From NCBI GenBank assembly GCA_900544815.1, contig UQWT01000054.1, positions 1-15,588 on the forward strand: DNA of 15,588 nucleotides, given 5' to 3'. The stretch comes from an uncultured Bacteroidales bacterium. Lineage in GTDB: Bacteria; Bacteroidota; Bacteroidia; Bacteroidales; UBA932. Position numbers and translations under genes: made by a program. Positions 6,178 through 13,339 of the stretch are shown in pieces. Within the stretch, counting starts at the first letter, position 1. Every line of letters starts with the position of its first letter. The notes beneath the pieces were generated by a model. It was not told the origin of the DNA. It saw only the letters and a list, made by a program, of their open reading frames with translations, and ran no database searches.

Positions 6178-7344
6178 ATGAAGGTTCTTATTATAGATGA
6201 TGAAAGAAGCATTAGAAACACATTAAAGGATATATTGGAGTTTGAGGGGCACGAAATCTCATTGGCTGCAGATGGAAAAGAGGGTTTGGAACTTGCCGCG
6301 GCAAATAATTTTGATGTTATTTTCTGCGACATAAAGATGCCCGGGATGGATGGTGTGGAGGTCTTGGAGAAGATGAATGAGAACGGGGTTGAATCCTCAA
6401 TAGTAATGATCTCCGGGCATGGAACAATAGATACAGCGGTTGAGTGCATTAAAAAGGGGGCATTTGATTTTATCCAGAAACCTTTGGACCTTAACAGAAT
6501 ACTTATCACCCTTAAAAATGCCACAGATAAAACCACCCTTGTTAAGGAGACAAAGATTCTAAAGAAAAAGATTCCAGGTATTCAGGAGATTATAGGTGAG
6601 TCTGAGCCTATACAAAGAATAAAGGAGATGATAGACAGGGTGGCTGCAACAGATGCCAGGGTATTGATAACAGGTGCAAACGGTACGGGAAAAGAGCTTG
6701 TAGCAAGATGGCTGCATGAAAAAAGCAACAGAGCCAATATGCCGTTTATAGAGGTAAACTGTGCTGCTATTCCAAGTGAACTTATTGAATCTGAGTTATT
6801 TGGTCATGAAAAAGGGGCCTTTACATCTGCTGTGAAACAACACAAGGGAAAGTTTGAGCAGGCAGATGGCGGCACACTTTTCTTGGATGAAATAGGGGAT
6901 ATGAGCCTTAGTGCACAGGCAAAAGTATTGAGAGTTTTGCAGGAGAATAAACTTACAAGAGTAGGTTCTGACAAAGATATTAATGTTAAGGTAAGGGTTA
7001 TTGCTGCAACAAACAAGAATCTGAGAGATGAGATAGACAAAGGTAATTTTAGGGAGGATCTCTATCACAGGTTAAGCGTAATATTAATCCACGTTCCGTC
7101 ACTTGCAGAGAGAAGAGATGATATTCCGTTGCTCACAAACTATTTTATAAAGCAGATCTGCAACGAGAGCGGAATGCCAATGAGAAGTATCTCCCCCGAT
7201 GCCCTTGAGGAGATGAAATCATACGCATGGACCGGCAATATACGTGAATTGAGGAATGTTGTTGAACGTCTTATAATTCTAAGCCGTGACAATACAATTA
7301 CCAAAGCAGACGTACTTGCCTATACATCACCACAATTCAGGTAA
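6178..7344 (+). CDS. NtrC-like response regulator without DNA-binding domain
   Basis: This 388-residue protein has a receiver domain (acidic pair Asp7-Asp8, phosphorylated Asp51 in FCDIKMPG, Ser79, Lys101) joined to a sigma-54-activator AAA+ domain. The AAA+ part has Walker A GANGTGKE at 166-173, Walker B GGTLFLDEIGD at 231-241, FREDLYHRL at 291-299 and GNIRELRNV at 353-361. Two features stand out. The sigma-54-contact loop is GAFTSA (213-218) where GAFTGA is usual. The protein also ends about 25 residues after the AAA+ domain, so the Fis-type HTH of NtrC is absent. From memory, close Bacteroidetes homologues share both features, so this is a lineage form and not a truncation. It may act from solution or use its ATPase on another target. 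No sensor kinase is adjacent. It lies just upstream of the T6SS operon, but a link is only inferred from position. Confidence 0.93.
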   Translation: MKVLIIDDERSIRNTLKDILEFEGHEISLAADGKEGLELAAANNFDVIFCDIKMPGMDGVEVLEKMNENGVESSIVMISGHGTIDTAVECIKKGAFDFIQKPLDLNRILITLKNATDKTTLVKETKILKKKIPGIQEIIGESEPIQRIKEMIDRVAATDARVLITGANGTGKELVARWLHEKSNRANMPFIEVNCAAIPSELIESELFGHEKGAFTSAVKQHKGKFEQADGGTLFLDEIGDMSLSAQAKVLRVLQENKLTRVGSDKDINVKVRVIAATNKNLRDEIDKGNFREDLYHRLSVILIHVPSLAERRDDIPLLTNYFIKQICNESGMPMRSISPDALEEMKSYAWTGNIRELRNVVERLIILSRDNTITKADVLAYTSPQFR

Positions 7345-7345
7345 A

Positions 7346-7410
7346 TAAAAGAGTGTAAAAAACAATTTATTCGTAAAAGAGGGTAAATATCTGATTCCAA
7401 AATTTTTACG
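7346..7410. repeat. Direct and inverted repeats upstream of the T6SS operon
   Basis: TAAAAGAGTGTAAA at 7346-7359 and TAAAAGAGGGTAAA at 7374-7387 are 14-bp direct repeats with one mismatch, 28 bp apart start to start. The second overlaps an inverted repeat with arms CGTAAAA (7372-7378) and TTTTACG (7404-7410). They lie between the regulator stop codon and the operon-leading sigma gene and are candidate binding sites for a regulator of the T6SS. Confidence 0.5.
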
Positions 7411-7431
7411 TTGCAAGTATAGATATATTGC

Positions 7432-7465
7432 GGTCGGTTTCCAAATGGATGCCGACCATTTTTTT
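7432..7465 (+). terminator. Intrinsic terminator or leader attenuator before the T6SS operon
   Basis: The arms GGTCGG (7432-7437) and CCGACC (7452-7457) enclose an inner TCC/GGA pairing around AAAT, followed by seven T at 7459-7465. It would end the cmk-ppx-regulator transcript. It finishes only 17 bp before the sigma factor ATG, which leaves almost no room for a separate downstream promoter. It may therefore also act in the leader of the T6SS transcript. Confidence 0.75.
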
Positions 7466-7482
7466 GTACAAACAGATAGCAG

Positions 7483-8070
7483 ATGAGACAGGACGACGTT
7501 AAAAATTTGTGGATAAAAGCCAAAAACGATGACTTTATAGCTTTTGAAAAGATATACAGGTGCTATAATCTTTTACTAAGAAGGTATGCAAAAAACTATC
7601 TGCATGACAATTACCTTATAGATGAAGCTGTACAGGGGCTGTTTGTGGAGATATACGAAAAGAGAAAGAACCTTACAATCTCAAAAAATCTTCCTGCCTA
7701 TCTGTGTGTACTTTTAAGACGCAGAATAGCAAATGAGTGCGAGAGGTCTAAGATGTATGTAAAAATAGATGAGAAAGACAATGATATGCTCTTGTTATCG
7801 GATTCCGAGACCATAGAGGGGTACATTGTATGCAATGAGCACAGCACAGAGCGCTACAATATGCTTAAAAGGACCGTAGAGAGCAAACTCTCAAAAAGAC
7901 AGAGGGAGGTTTTAAAACTGCGCTTCTATGATGATTTGTCAAACAGTGAGATAGCCAAAAGATTGAGGGTAGATTACGGGACTGTAAGAAATACAATATC
8001 AAGAGCTTTGTCCAATATAAGAAGAGAATACAGAAATGAAGACAGGATAAGGATGTTTAATAACAATTAA
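7483..8070 (+). CDS. ECF-like sigma-70 family sigma factor
   Basis: This 195-residue protein has the two-domain layout of ECF sigma factors. Region 2 covers about residues 18-90 (AFEKIYRCYNLLLRRYAKNY, then DEAVQGLFVEIYEKR and LPAYLCVLLRRRIANE), for core polymerase and -10 binding. Region 4 covers about 128-183 (LSKRQREVLKLRFYDDLSN and a helix-turn-helix SEIAKRLRVDYGTVRNTISR), for -35 recognition. A linker of about 40 residues rich in Asp, Glu and Ser separates them. No anti-sigma gene is next to it. It starts 17 bp after a terminator and is followed after 12 bp by hcp in the same direction, so it reads as the first gene of the T6SS operon. The likely role, by inference, is to turn on the T6SS genes, possibly including its own operon. 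Confidence 0.88.
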   Translation: MRQDDVKNLWIKAKNDDFIAFEKIYRCYNLLLRRYAKNYLHDNYLIDEAVQGLFVEIYEKRKNLTISKNLPAYLCVLLRRRIANECERSKMYVKIDEKDNDMLLLSDSETIEGYIVCNEHSTERYNMLKRTVESKLSKRQREVLKLRFYDDLSNSEIAKRLRVDYGTVRNTISRALSNIRREYRNEDRIRMFNNN

Positions 8071-8082
8071 TAAGAAAGAGTT

Positions 8083-8472
8083 ATGTCGTTTAGAGCAACA
8101 TTAAAATTTAACCAAAAGGAGTATGACGTACTTGAATGTACCTATAGCCTTAAAAGGGATGTGGACTCAAAAGGTCGTCCGGCATCAAATATCTACGGAG
8201 GGCTTATAAAGGTCCGTATAGAATCTACAGATGATACTCAGATCTTAGAGAACATGATCAACCAGTTTAAACCTGTACAGGGAAGTGTTACATTCAACAA
8301 GGATGACGAGGAGGCCAAGCTCAAGGAGCTGATATGGGAGAACGGTTATGTGGTGGATTTTGAGGAGAGTATAAATGTGGTTGGGGCAACCCAGATGGAG
8401 ATAAAATTTACAATATCGGCACAGGTAATAAAGATGGGAGGGGCGCAGTTTGAACAGAACTGGCCTAAATAG
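8083..8472 (+). CDS. tssD: T6SS tube protein Hcp (TssD)
   Basis: Hcp forms hexameric rings that stack into the inner tube of the T6SS and are expelled when the sheath contracts. The 129-residue protein begins MSFRATLKFNQKEYDVLECTY and continues with KRDVDSKGRPASNIYGGLI, the characteristic start of Bacteroidetes TssD. The middle strand region has GSVTFNKDDEEAKLKELIWENG, and the protein closes with EIKFTISAQVIKMGGAQFEQNW. It has no signal peptide, as expected. It lies 12 bp after the sigma factor and 5 bp before tssB. In many T6SS-iii loci tssB and tssC precede tssD; here hcp comes first, which may favour high expression. Identification is firm from the sequence pattern. Confidence 0.95.
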   Translation: MSFRATLKFNQKEYDVLECTYSLKRDVDSKGRPASNIYGGLIKVRIESTDDTQILENMINQFKPVQGSVTFNKDDEEAKLKELIWENGYVVDFEESINVVGATQMEIKFTISAQVIKMGGAQFEQNWPK

Positions 8473-8477
8473 GGGAT

Positions 8478-8936
8478 ATGGCGATAATAGATTATGAGAT
8501 AGGGGGGAACATTGTAAGTAATAGTGGCGGGGAGGCTGTGCTTAAGATCCCTTGTAACCGTACAATGTTGGTTGAACAGCTGTCGTTCAATGCACCGCAG
8601 GAGGCTGAGATAGTTTACGGAATAAAGAGCACCAAGGAGCTTTTTGAACACTTTAAGCCATTGGCAGACTTTACGTTCAAGATAGATTACGGAACCGGTG
8701 AAAAGGTGGTTAATGAGGAGATACCTTTTAATAAGATTGAGGATTTTCTTTCCGATAGATTATTGGCAAATTCCCCGGCTCTATCTGCTCTGCGGTGCAG
8801 GATAGAGTTTTACTCAATGTTGCTGCTCTATATAACATCCGGAGGAAGCATGGCAGATTATGGGAGAGATAAGATGCTGGAATTAAAAAAGATGATTGTC
8901 GGGATAAAAAATGAGATAAAAGACTATTATGGCTAA
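8478..8936 (+). CDS. tssB: T6SS contractile sheath small subunit TssB
   Basis: TssB (VipA) pairs with TssC to build the cytoplasmic contractile sheath. The 152-residue product has the Bacteroidetes TssB features: an N-terminal strand region, VEQLSFNAPQEAEIVYGIKS near residues 31-50, the segment TKELFEHFKPLADFTFKIDY (51-70), and EEIPFNKIEDFLSDRLLANS (77-96). A helical C-terminus follows. Divergence from the family is noticeable after residue 100, where the usual long coiled region is shorter. It has an AGGGGAT ribosome-binding sequence before the ATG. The last 8 bp overlap tssC, the usual coupled arrangement for partners needed in equal amounts. Confidence 0.85.
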   Translation: MAIIDYEIGGNIVSNSGGEAVLKIPCNRTMLVEQLSFNAPQEAEIVYGIKSTKELFEHFKPLADFTFKIDYGTGEKVVNEEIPFNKIEDFLSDRLLANSPALSALRCRIEFYSMLLLYITSGGSMADYGRDKMLELKKMIVGIKNEIKDYYG

Positions 8937-10206
8937 GACTATTTATGAACAGCTCAATAGCTTTCTGCCGGGGATGAAAAATATGGATCCTGGTAAGGCT
9001 ATGCGTAAAAAGATGTTTCTGAACGATAATTCTACGATTGAACAGAAAAGGATGCTGCTTATGCAACTTGAATGTTTTGAGGAGATTATAGATTGTGCAC
9101 TGCTTGATGGCGGTAATATGGAGGCGGTAAGGAGGCAGGCGCAAAAACGCTATACGGCTTCTGTTGAATCTCTTGGTAATAATATGCGGTATGCGTGTGA
9201 ACGTATTTCATCGTTGGAGCGGTCGTATAGGAATGTGAATCTTTTTTTTGCAAATACCGGCAGGCAGAGGGCCGAGAATGTTACAATAGTCAATGCAGAC
9301 AGAGAGGAGCTGCTTGTAGCAGAGAGGACAGAACTGTATGATCTTGTAAGAGATGAACTGTTGCGGAATTACGACAGGTTGGACCTTAGAGAGAACTATT
9401 CTCTTCTTGTGACAGGCGAGTATTTGGGGGGAAATGTAAACCTCGACAGGTGGATGAAGATAGCGCATGAGAGCAAGGTTATGCTCTGTACCAATTTTGC
9501 GGATCTTTCGGATTCTTTGGATGTTGTTGAGGTTTTTGAATCGCAGTGCCATAATGGCGGAGAGCTGTATAAGAGCAATTGCATAATGTGCAGTAACTGG
9601 ATAGAGGAAAAAGGTGAGAGATTAAAAATGGGCTTGTCTCCTCTGCATCTCTCTCCGGCAATGGCGTTGGCAGGCTCTCTCTACAGCTCTCTTATTTCCC
9701 AACCGTCGGCAGGCAAGAGGTATGGGGCAATATGTAATGCGGATGAACTTGTTTACCCGCTTAAAAAGAGTGAGGTGTCTGTTATGGAGAGTCTTGGACT
9801 TGTGCCAATGGTAAAGGAGTTTGGGCGTATAATGGCTTTCTCTGCAAGAACGTTGTTTACAGGGGACAACCCCGGATTGAGGGTCTACTCGGTTGTAAGG
9901 GTTTTTGACTATATCTCAAAGGTGCTTATTGATTTTCTTAACAGGAGGGCATTCGAGAATTGGAGCTCTGCAACAGAGATGGAGCTTAGATCTCAGATAG
10001 TAAAGTTCTTGGACAGTGTTTCCGGAGCAGGGAGGCTTATTGAGAAGTTCAAGATAGTGAGGTTTGACAGGGCAGATGGGGATAAGGAGAAGATACTGCT
10101 CGATATAAACATAACTCCGTTCTTTCCGGCAAAAAGTTTCCTTATAAAATTGGATGGAATGAAGGATGAGGATGAGACAAAATGGAGAAGCGACTACAAG
10201 AGTTAG
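8929..10206 (+). CDS. tssC: T6SS contractile sheath large subunit TssC (DUF5458 type)
   Basis: TssC (VipB) is the main sheath subunit. The 425-residue length is normal for the Bacteroidetes DUF5458 form. The strongest match is the C-terminal region: KVLIDFLNRRAFENWSSATE, GQIV-like SQIVKFLDSVSGAGRLIEKF, and LDINITPFFPAKSFLIKLDG near residues 395-414. These are strands of the sheath handshake domain. The middle carries LLVTGEYLGG and LAGSLYSSLISQPSAGKRYG. The gene begins inside the end of tssB (8-bp overlap) and its end overlaps the next gene by 25 bp, so translation is tightly coupled. The N-terminal third is less conserved, with helices that would mesh with TssB. Confidence 0.93.
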   Translation: MAKTIYEQLNSFLPGMKNMDPGKAMRKKMFLNDNSTIEQKRMLLMQLECFEEIIDCALLDGGNMEAVRRQAQKRYTASVESLGNNMRYACERISSLERSYRNVNLFFANTGRQRAENVTIVNADREELLVAERTELYDLVRDELLRNYDRLDLRENYSLLVTGEYLGGNVNLDRWMKIAHESKVMLCTNFADLSDSLDVVEVFESQCHNGGELYKSNCIMCSNWIEEKGERLKMGLSPLHLSPAMALAGSLYSSLISQPSAGKRYGAICNADELVYPLKKSEVSVMESLGLVPMVKEFGRIMAFSARTLFTGDNPGLRVYSVVRVFDYISKVLIDFLNRRAFENWSSATEMELRSQIVKFLDSVSGAGRLIEKFKIVRFDRADGDKEKILLDINITPFFPAKSFLIKLDGMKDEDETKWRSDYKS

Positions 10207-10529
10207 ATAGAATTATTGAAATTGCATTAGATTGTAACAGAGGTGAGTGTGCAGCTGTTATGGGTTTTGGAGCCGGCCTTTCTTATTATATGTTTGACCT
10301 ATCTGCCTGCTCGGCCTCTTCCCCTGCTGTTTTAGCTCGTTTTATTGAGGAACATGTGGCGGATTCTTTAGAGGTAATGTTGTGTAATTGTTTTAAAGTG
10401 AGGCTTTTGAATATAGAGTTTTATGAAAGTGGTGAAAAAGAGGTTGTGCGGATAATGAAAATTGTGTTTGAGGCGGAAAGCCGGGAGGGGAGAAGTTATA
10501 GATTGAGATATGAAAGAAGGATATTCTGA
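10182..10529 (+). CDS. TssE-like (gp25-like) baseplate protein, divergent
   Basis: This small protein (115 residues) fits the gp25/TssE wedge pattern. RGE is at residues 20-22, GFG at 28-30, and a helix (VLARFIEEHVADSLEVMLCN, about 50-69) is followed by VRLLNIEF and a strand near RIMKIVFEA. In the gp25 family these are the Arg-Gly-Glu turn, the Gly-rich loop and the C-terminal strand pair. The position also fits, directly between tssC and a tssF-like gene. It is shorter than most TssE proteins (about 130-170), and several typical residues are missing. The call rests on order and weak pattern; a novel small baseplate protein is the main alternative. It overlaps tssC by 25 bp and the next gene by 20 bp. 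Confidence 0.55.
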   Translation: MEKRLQELDRIIEIALDCNRGECAAVMGFGAGLSYYMFDLSACSASSPAVLARFIEEHVADSLEVMLCNCFKVRLLNIEFYESGEKEVVRIMKIVFEAESREGRSYRLRYERRIF

Positions 10530-11688
10530 TGATGATATTTACGGGAGACTTTTGGCGGGAGTGTATGATAATTCTCCAATTGGTAACGTGCAGCTGAGAT
10601 TTGTTGCAAAGGCATTCTCTCATGAGATAGTACTTCTTTGGAACGAAATTAATAAGCTGAAGGAGAAAATTTTTGATGCTCCGTATCTTGTCCCTCCGTC
10701 GTTGCTTGCTGCACCTGTAGCATATCAGATAAGATGCAGACCGCTATATGGAGCGGATTTGGGAGAATTGGACAGGGAGGATACTTTTGTGTCTGACAAC
10801 GGAATGTCTTTTACGCTTGCAGAGCAGTGGCAAGGTACTGGCGATACGGTGATATTGGAAAATATAGCGTATTACAAGGAGAAGATTTACCTAAGCATGC
10901 AGCTCCCTATCTTTTCAATAAAGGTTTCTGCAAACAGGGTGTTGATGTGGATAAGGGTTCCGGGCCTAAAGGTAAAGAGGATATACGGGGGAGATAAAGC
11001 TCTTAAAGTTGAGGAGGTTATGAATGAACTTATAGACAGACTCTCTTTGTTGCCTGTAATAAAGGAGGGGCTTGATAACGATATCCTGTCGCCCCACTGC
11101 GAGCGGATAGTTGATGAATTGGCTTTTGTACGCAAGCGAATGGGTGCAGAGGATAATTATAAAGATAACAGCATTTTTTTTACGGTTGATTTTAAATGTA
11201 ATGACATTGGAAACAGGAATTGTGACAACTTTTTGACGAGCGGGGCCGATGATGAAGGGAGGATTGTTGTGGTAGAATATGCCTTATGCTCAACCGGCAG
11301 GTTGGAGAGCGGCGAGATTCTTAAATGCAGTAGAGGCAACAATACAAATGGGGTTGTGTTGGAGGTGATGGACACCGTATGTTGCAGTTACAATGAGGCA
11401 GATTTTGGTGCAGCTTTCAGGTATGCGGCATCGTGGAGAAGAATCTGGTCTTTGACCGATATAAGAGATTCGTCACTGTCTCTGTTTCCTAATGTCTTAA
11501 AGGATGTGAAAGTTATAAAAGGTTCGTTTGTTAAACATAGAGCGGGTGCTGTTAGCGGTATTATTGTAAAACTTTATATGAAGGAGATGATTGGTAGCAG
11601 TGAGAGAGAGTTTTGGAGAGGGAAAATAGAGGAGTTTCTTACCTCCAATTCTCCCGCTACATATAATTATATGGTGCTGATAGGATAA
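10510..11688 (+). CDS. TssF-like baseplate protein, short form
   Basis: The product is 392 residues without signal peptide or membrane segment. The N-terminus has the TssF layout: an acidic start, HEIVLLWNEINKLKEKIFDA, then PPSLLAAPVAYQIRCRPLYG. In TssF the corresponding EI..L..I....LP..L..P.PA segment contacts TssE and the wedge. The C-terminus (GIIVKLYMKEMIGSSEREFW, then KIEEFLTSNSPATYNYMVLI) matches the TssF end in which a strand and helix precede a final strand. It is much shorter than standard TssF proteins (about 580-620 residues), so the central region is reduced. I call it TssF-like on pattern and position and cannot exclude a TssG-like or fused role. It overlaps the TssE-like gene by 20 bp. 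Confidence 0.6.
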   Translation: MKEGYSDDDIYGRLLAGVYDNSPIGNVQLRFVAKAFSHEIVLLWNEINKLKEKIFDAPYLVPPSLLAAPVAYQIRCRPLYGADLGELDREDTFVSDNGMSFTLAEQWQGTGDTVILENIAYYKEKIYLSMQLPIFSIKVSANRVLMWIRVPGLKVKRIYGGDKALKVEEVMNELIDRLSLLPVIKEGLDNDILSPHCERIVDELAFVRKRMGAEDNYKDNSIFFTVDFKCNDIGNRNCDNFLTSGADDEGRIVVVEYALCSTGRLESGEILKCSRGNNTNGVVLEVMDTVCCSYNEADFGAAFRYAASWRRIWSLTDIRDSSLSLFPNVLKDVKVIKGSFVKHRAGAVSGIIVKLYMKEMIGSSEREFWRGKIEEFLTSNSPATYNYMVLIG

Positions 11689-11691
11689 GCA

Positions 11692-11760
11692 ATGTATGGT
11701 GTAAATGTTTTAATTCAATCTGCTTCCCGACAATACTTTAATGATTGGTGGTGTATATGA
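11692..11760 (+). other. Possible 22-residue open frame between the TssF-like gene and vgrG
   Basis: An ATG four bases after the TssF-like stop opens a 22-residue frame (MYGVNVLIQSASRQYFNDWW, then CI). It may be a leader peptide, a scar of a lost gene or mere chance. It has no clear ribosome-binding site, and nothing supports its expression beyond position in the only sizeable gap of the operon. Confidence 0.2.
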
Positions 11761-11787
11761 TATTAATGTGATAATAGGATACAGGCA

Positions 11788-13335
11788 ATGGATAGCGGGG
11801 TTATAGTAAACATAGATGATAAATGTTATTACTGTGAATATCTGCTGTGTAGAATGAGCTATATGGAGCATCACAGGTTTATGGCTGAATTTGTGGCAGA
11901 CAGTTCAATTGCCCCAAACAGCTTATGCAGAAAACAGATAACCTTTATTGTGACAGACATAAACGGACACAACTACAATTTTGGAGGGGTTGTTATCTCT
12001 TCATCCTGCATTGAAAAGTATGGTATTCCATGCAGGGTAAAGATAGAGGGTGGAGCTCCAACTCTGCTTATGGATATGGAAAAGGGGAACAATTCATATA
12101 CGGATACTACTGTTAGCGGAATAGTTGATGATGTCTTAAATAATTATGTGGATATTCTCAAATATAAATTGCAAGGTGCGGAATCCATTATAAAGATGTT
12201 TGAAAAAAGAGTTGGTTATCGTGCACGGTACAATGAAACGGAGTGGGCTTTTCTTATGCATCTGCTTAAAGAGAGTAATATCCCGGTCTGGTATTCTGGA
12301 AAGGAGCTGATTATAGGTTCTTCCTCGAATGGTGGCAAAAGCATAGAGCTATCTTTTCCCATAGATTTTCTCTATTATGAGCCTGTATATACAGATAAAG
12401 GGCTTGGTAGGTGTGTAATGGAACTACATAATCCTGTGTTACAGATAGGAGATAGCATAGTTGTGGAGAGTAAAGATGGTGTCTCTCCAAAACTGAGGGT
12501 GATAGCAAAAACATTGACTTTTAAAGATAGAAGCTTAAAGGCTGTCTATGAAGCGGTTCCATCTAAAAAGGCCAATAAGAATCTTTACAAAACAGGCAAT
12601 ATCTTATTTGCAGGATTTCAGGTAGGAAAGGTGATAAGAAATGATGACCCGAAATATTTAGGCAGGGTAATGGTACAATTGAAATGGCATAAGGAGGTTG
12701 ATGAGAGCAAATCTACTAATTGGATAGATGTTATGAGACCTTATGCAGGCTTCTATTCGGGGGAGCTGCAGAATCGCGGGTTTTTCTTTATTCCTGAGGT
12801 TGGCGATAATGTGGTTGTATCATATTTTGAAAATGATATGAACAGACCTGTTGTTTGTTCTACTATTTACGCAGATGGGGCTGCCCGCTGGGATGATGAT
12901 AGCAACAACATAAAGAGTTTTTCTACTAAAAGCGGGCACAGGATAGTTTTTGATGATTCGGATAACGGTGGTATAGAGATAAGCGACAGAGTAGGTAATA
13001 TGATGAAAATGGAGAGTAATAGCGGTTCCATTACACTCTTATCGCCGCAAAGGATAACTGTTTCTGCAAAGGAGATAGAATTGTCAGGTAGTAAAGTTTG
13101 TGAAATGGAGTCTGAAGCTTTGGTTAAAATAAAAAGCGGTAAGGAGGTCTTTATTGCATCTGCAGGTGAAAATAAAATTACATCTGACAACAGCATAACT
13201 GTCATTGCAGAGGATGAGTTGGCCATAGAGTGTAAAGGGGAGCTTAGTATTGAACATAATACAGCCGGGCGTTGGTACGGAAGGGGTAAAATTGATATTA
13301 AGAGCGGTGAACGGGTTAACATTGCCAAAATATAA
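11788..13335 (+). CDS. tssI: T6SS spike protein VgrG (TssI)
   Basis: VgrG trimers cap the Hcp tube and deliver effectors. The 515-residue protein has the three expected parts. The N-terminal gp27-like hub covers about residues 1-270, with MEHHRFMAEFVA, CRVKIEGGAPTLLMDMEKG and YNETEWAFLMHLLKE. The gp5 OB-fold covers about 280-375, with GFQVGKVIRNDDPKYLGRVM and FFFIPEVGDNVVVSYFENDM. A C-terminal beta-helix tip covers about 380-515, with the repeating strand units SGHRIVFDDS, GNMMKMESNS and ITLLSPQRITVSAKEIELSG. It has no obvious C-terminal effector extension and no PAAR domain. The start at ATG 11788 fits the family N-terminus. The DUF2235 gene follows after 4 bp, which suggests that this VgrG carries that hydrolase. 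Confidence 0.95.
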   Translation: MDSGVIVNIDDKCYYCEYLLCRMSYMEHHRFMAEFVADSSIAPNSLCRKQITFIVTDINGHNYNFGGVVISSSCIEKYGIPCRVKIEGGAPTLLMDMEKGNNSYTDTTVSGIVDDVLNNYVDILKYKLQGAESIIKMFEKRVGYRARYNETEWAFLMHLLKESNIPVWYSGKELIIGSSSNGGKSIELSFPIDFLYYEPVYTDKGLGRCVMELHNPVLQIGDSIVVESKDGVSPKLRVIAKTLTFKDRSLKAVYEAVPSKKANKNLYKTGNILFAGFQVGKVIRNDDPKYLGRVMVQLKWHKEVDESKSTNWIDVMRPYAGFYSGELQNRGFFFIPEVGDNVVVSYFENDMNRPVVCSTIYADGAARWDDDSNNIKSFSTKSGHRIVFDDSDNGGIEISDRVGNMMKMESNSGSITLLSPQRITVSAKEIELSGSKVCEMESEALVKIKSGKEVFIASAGENKITSDNSITVIAEDELAIECKGELSIEHNTAGRWYGRGKIDIKSGERVNIAKI

Positions 13336-13339
13336 TTAG

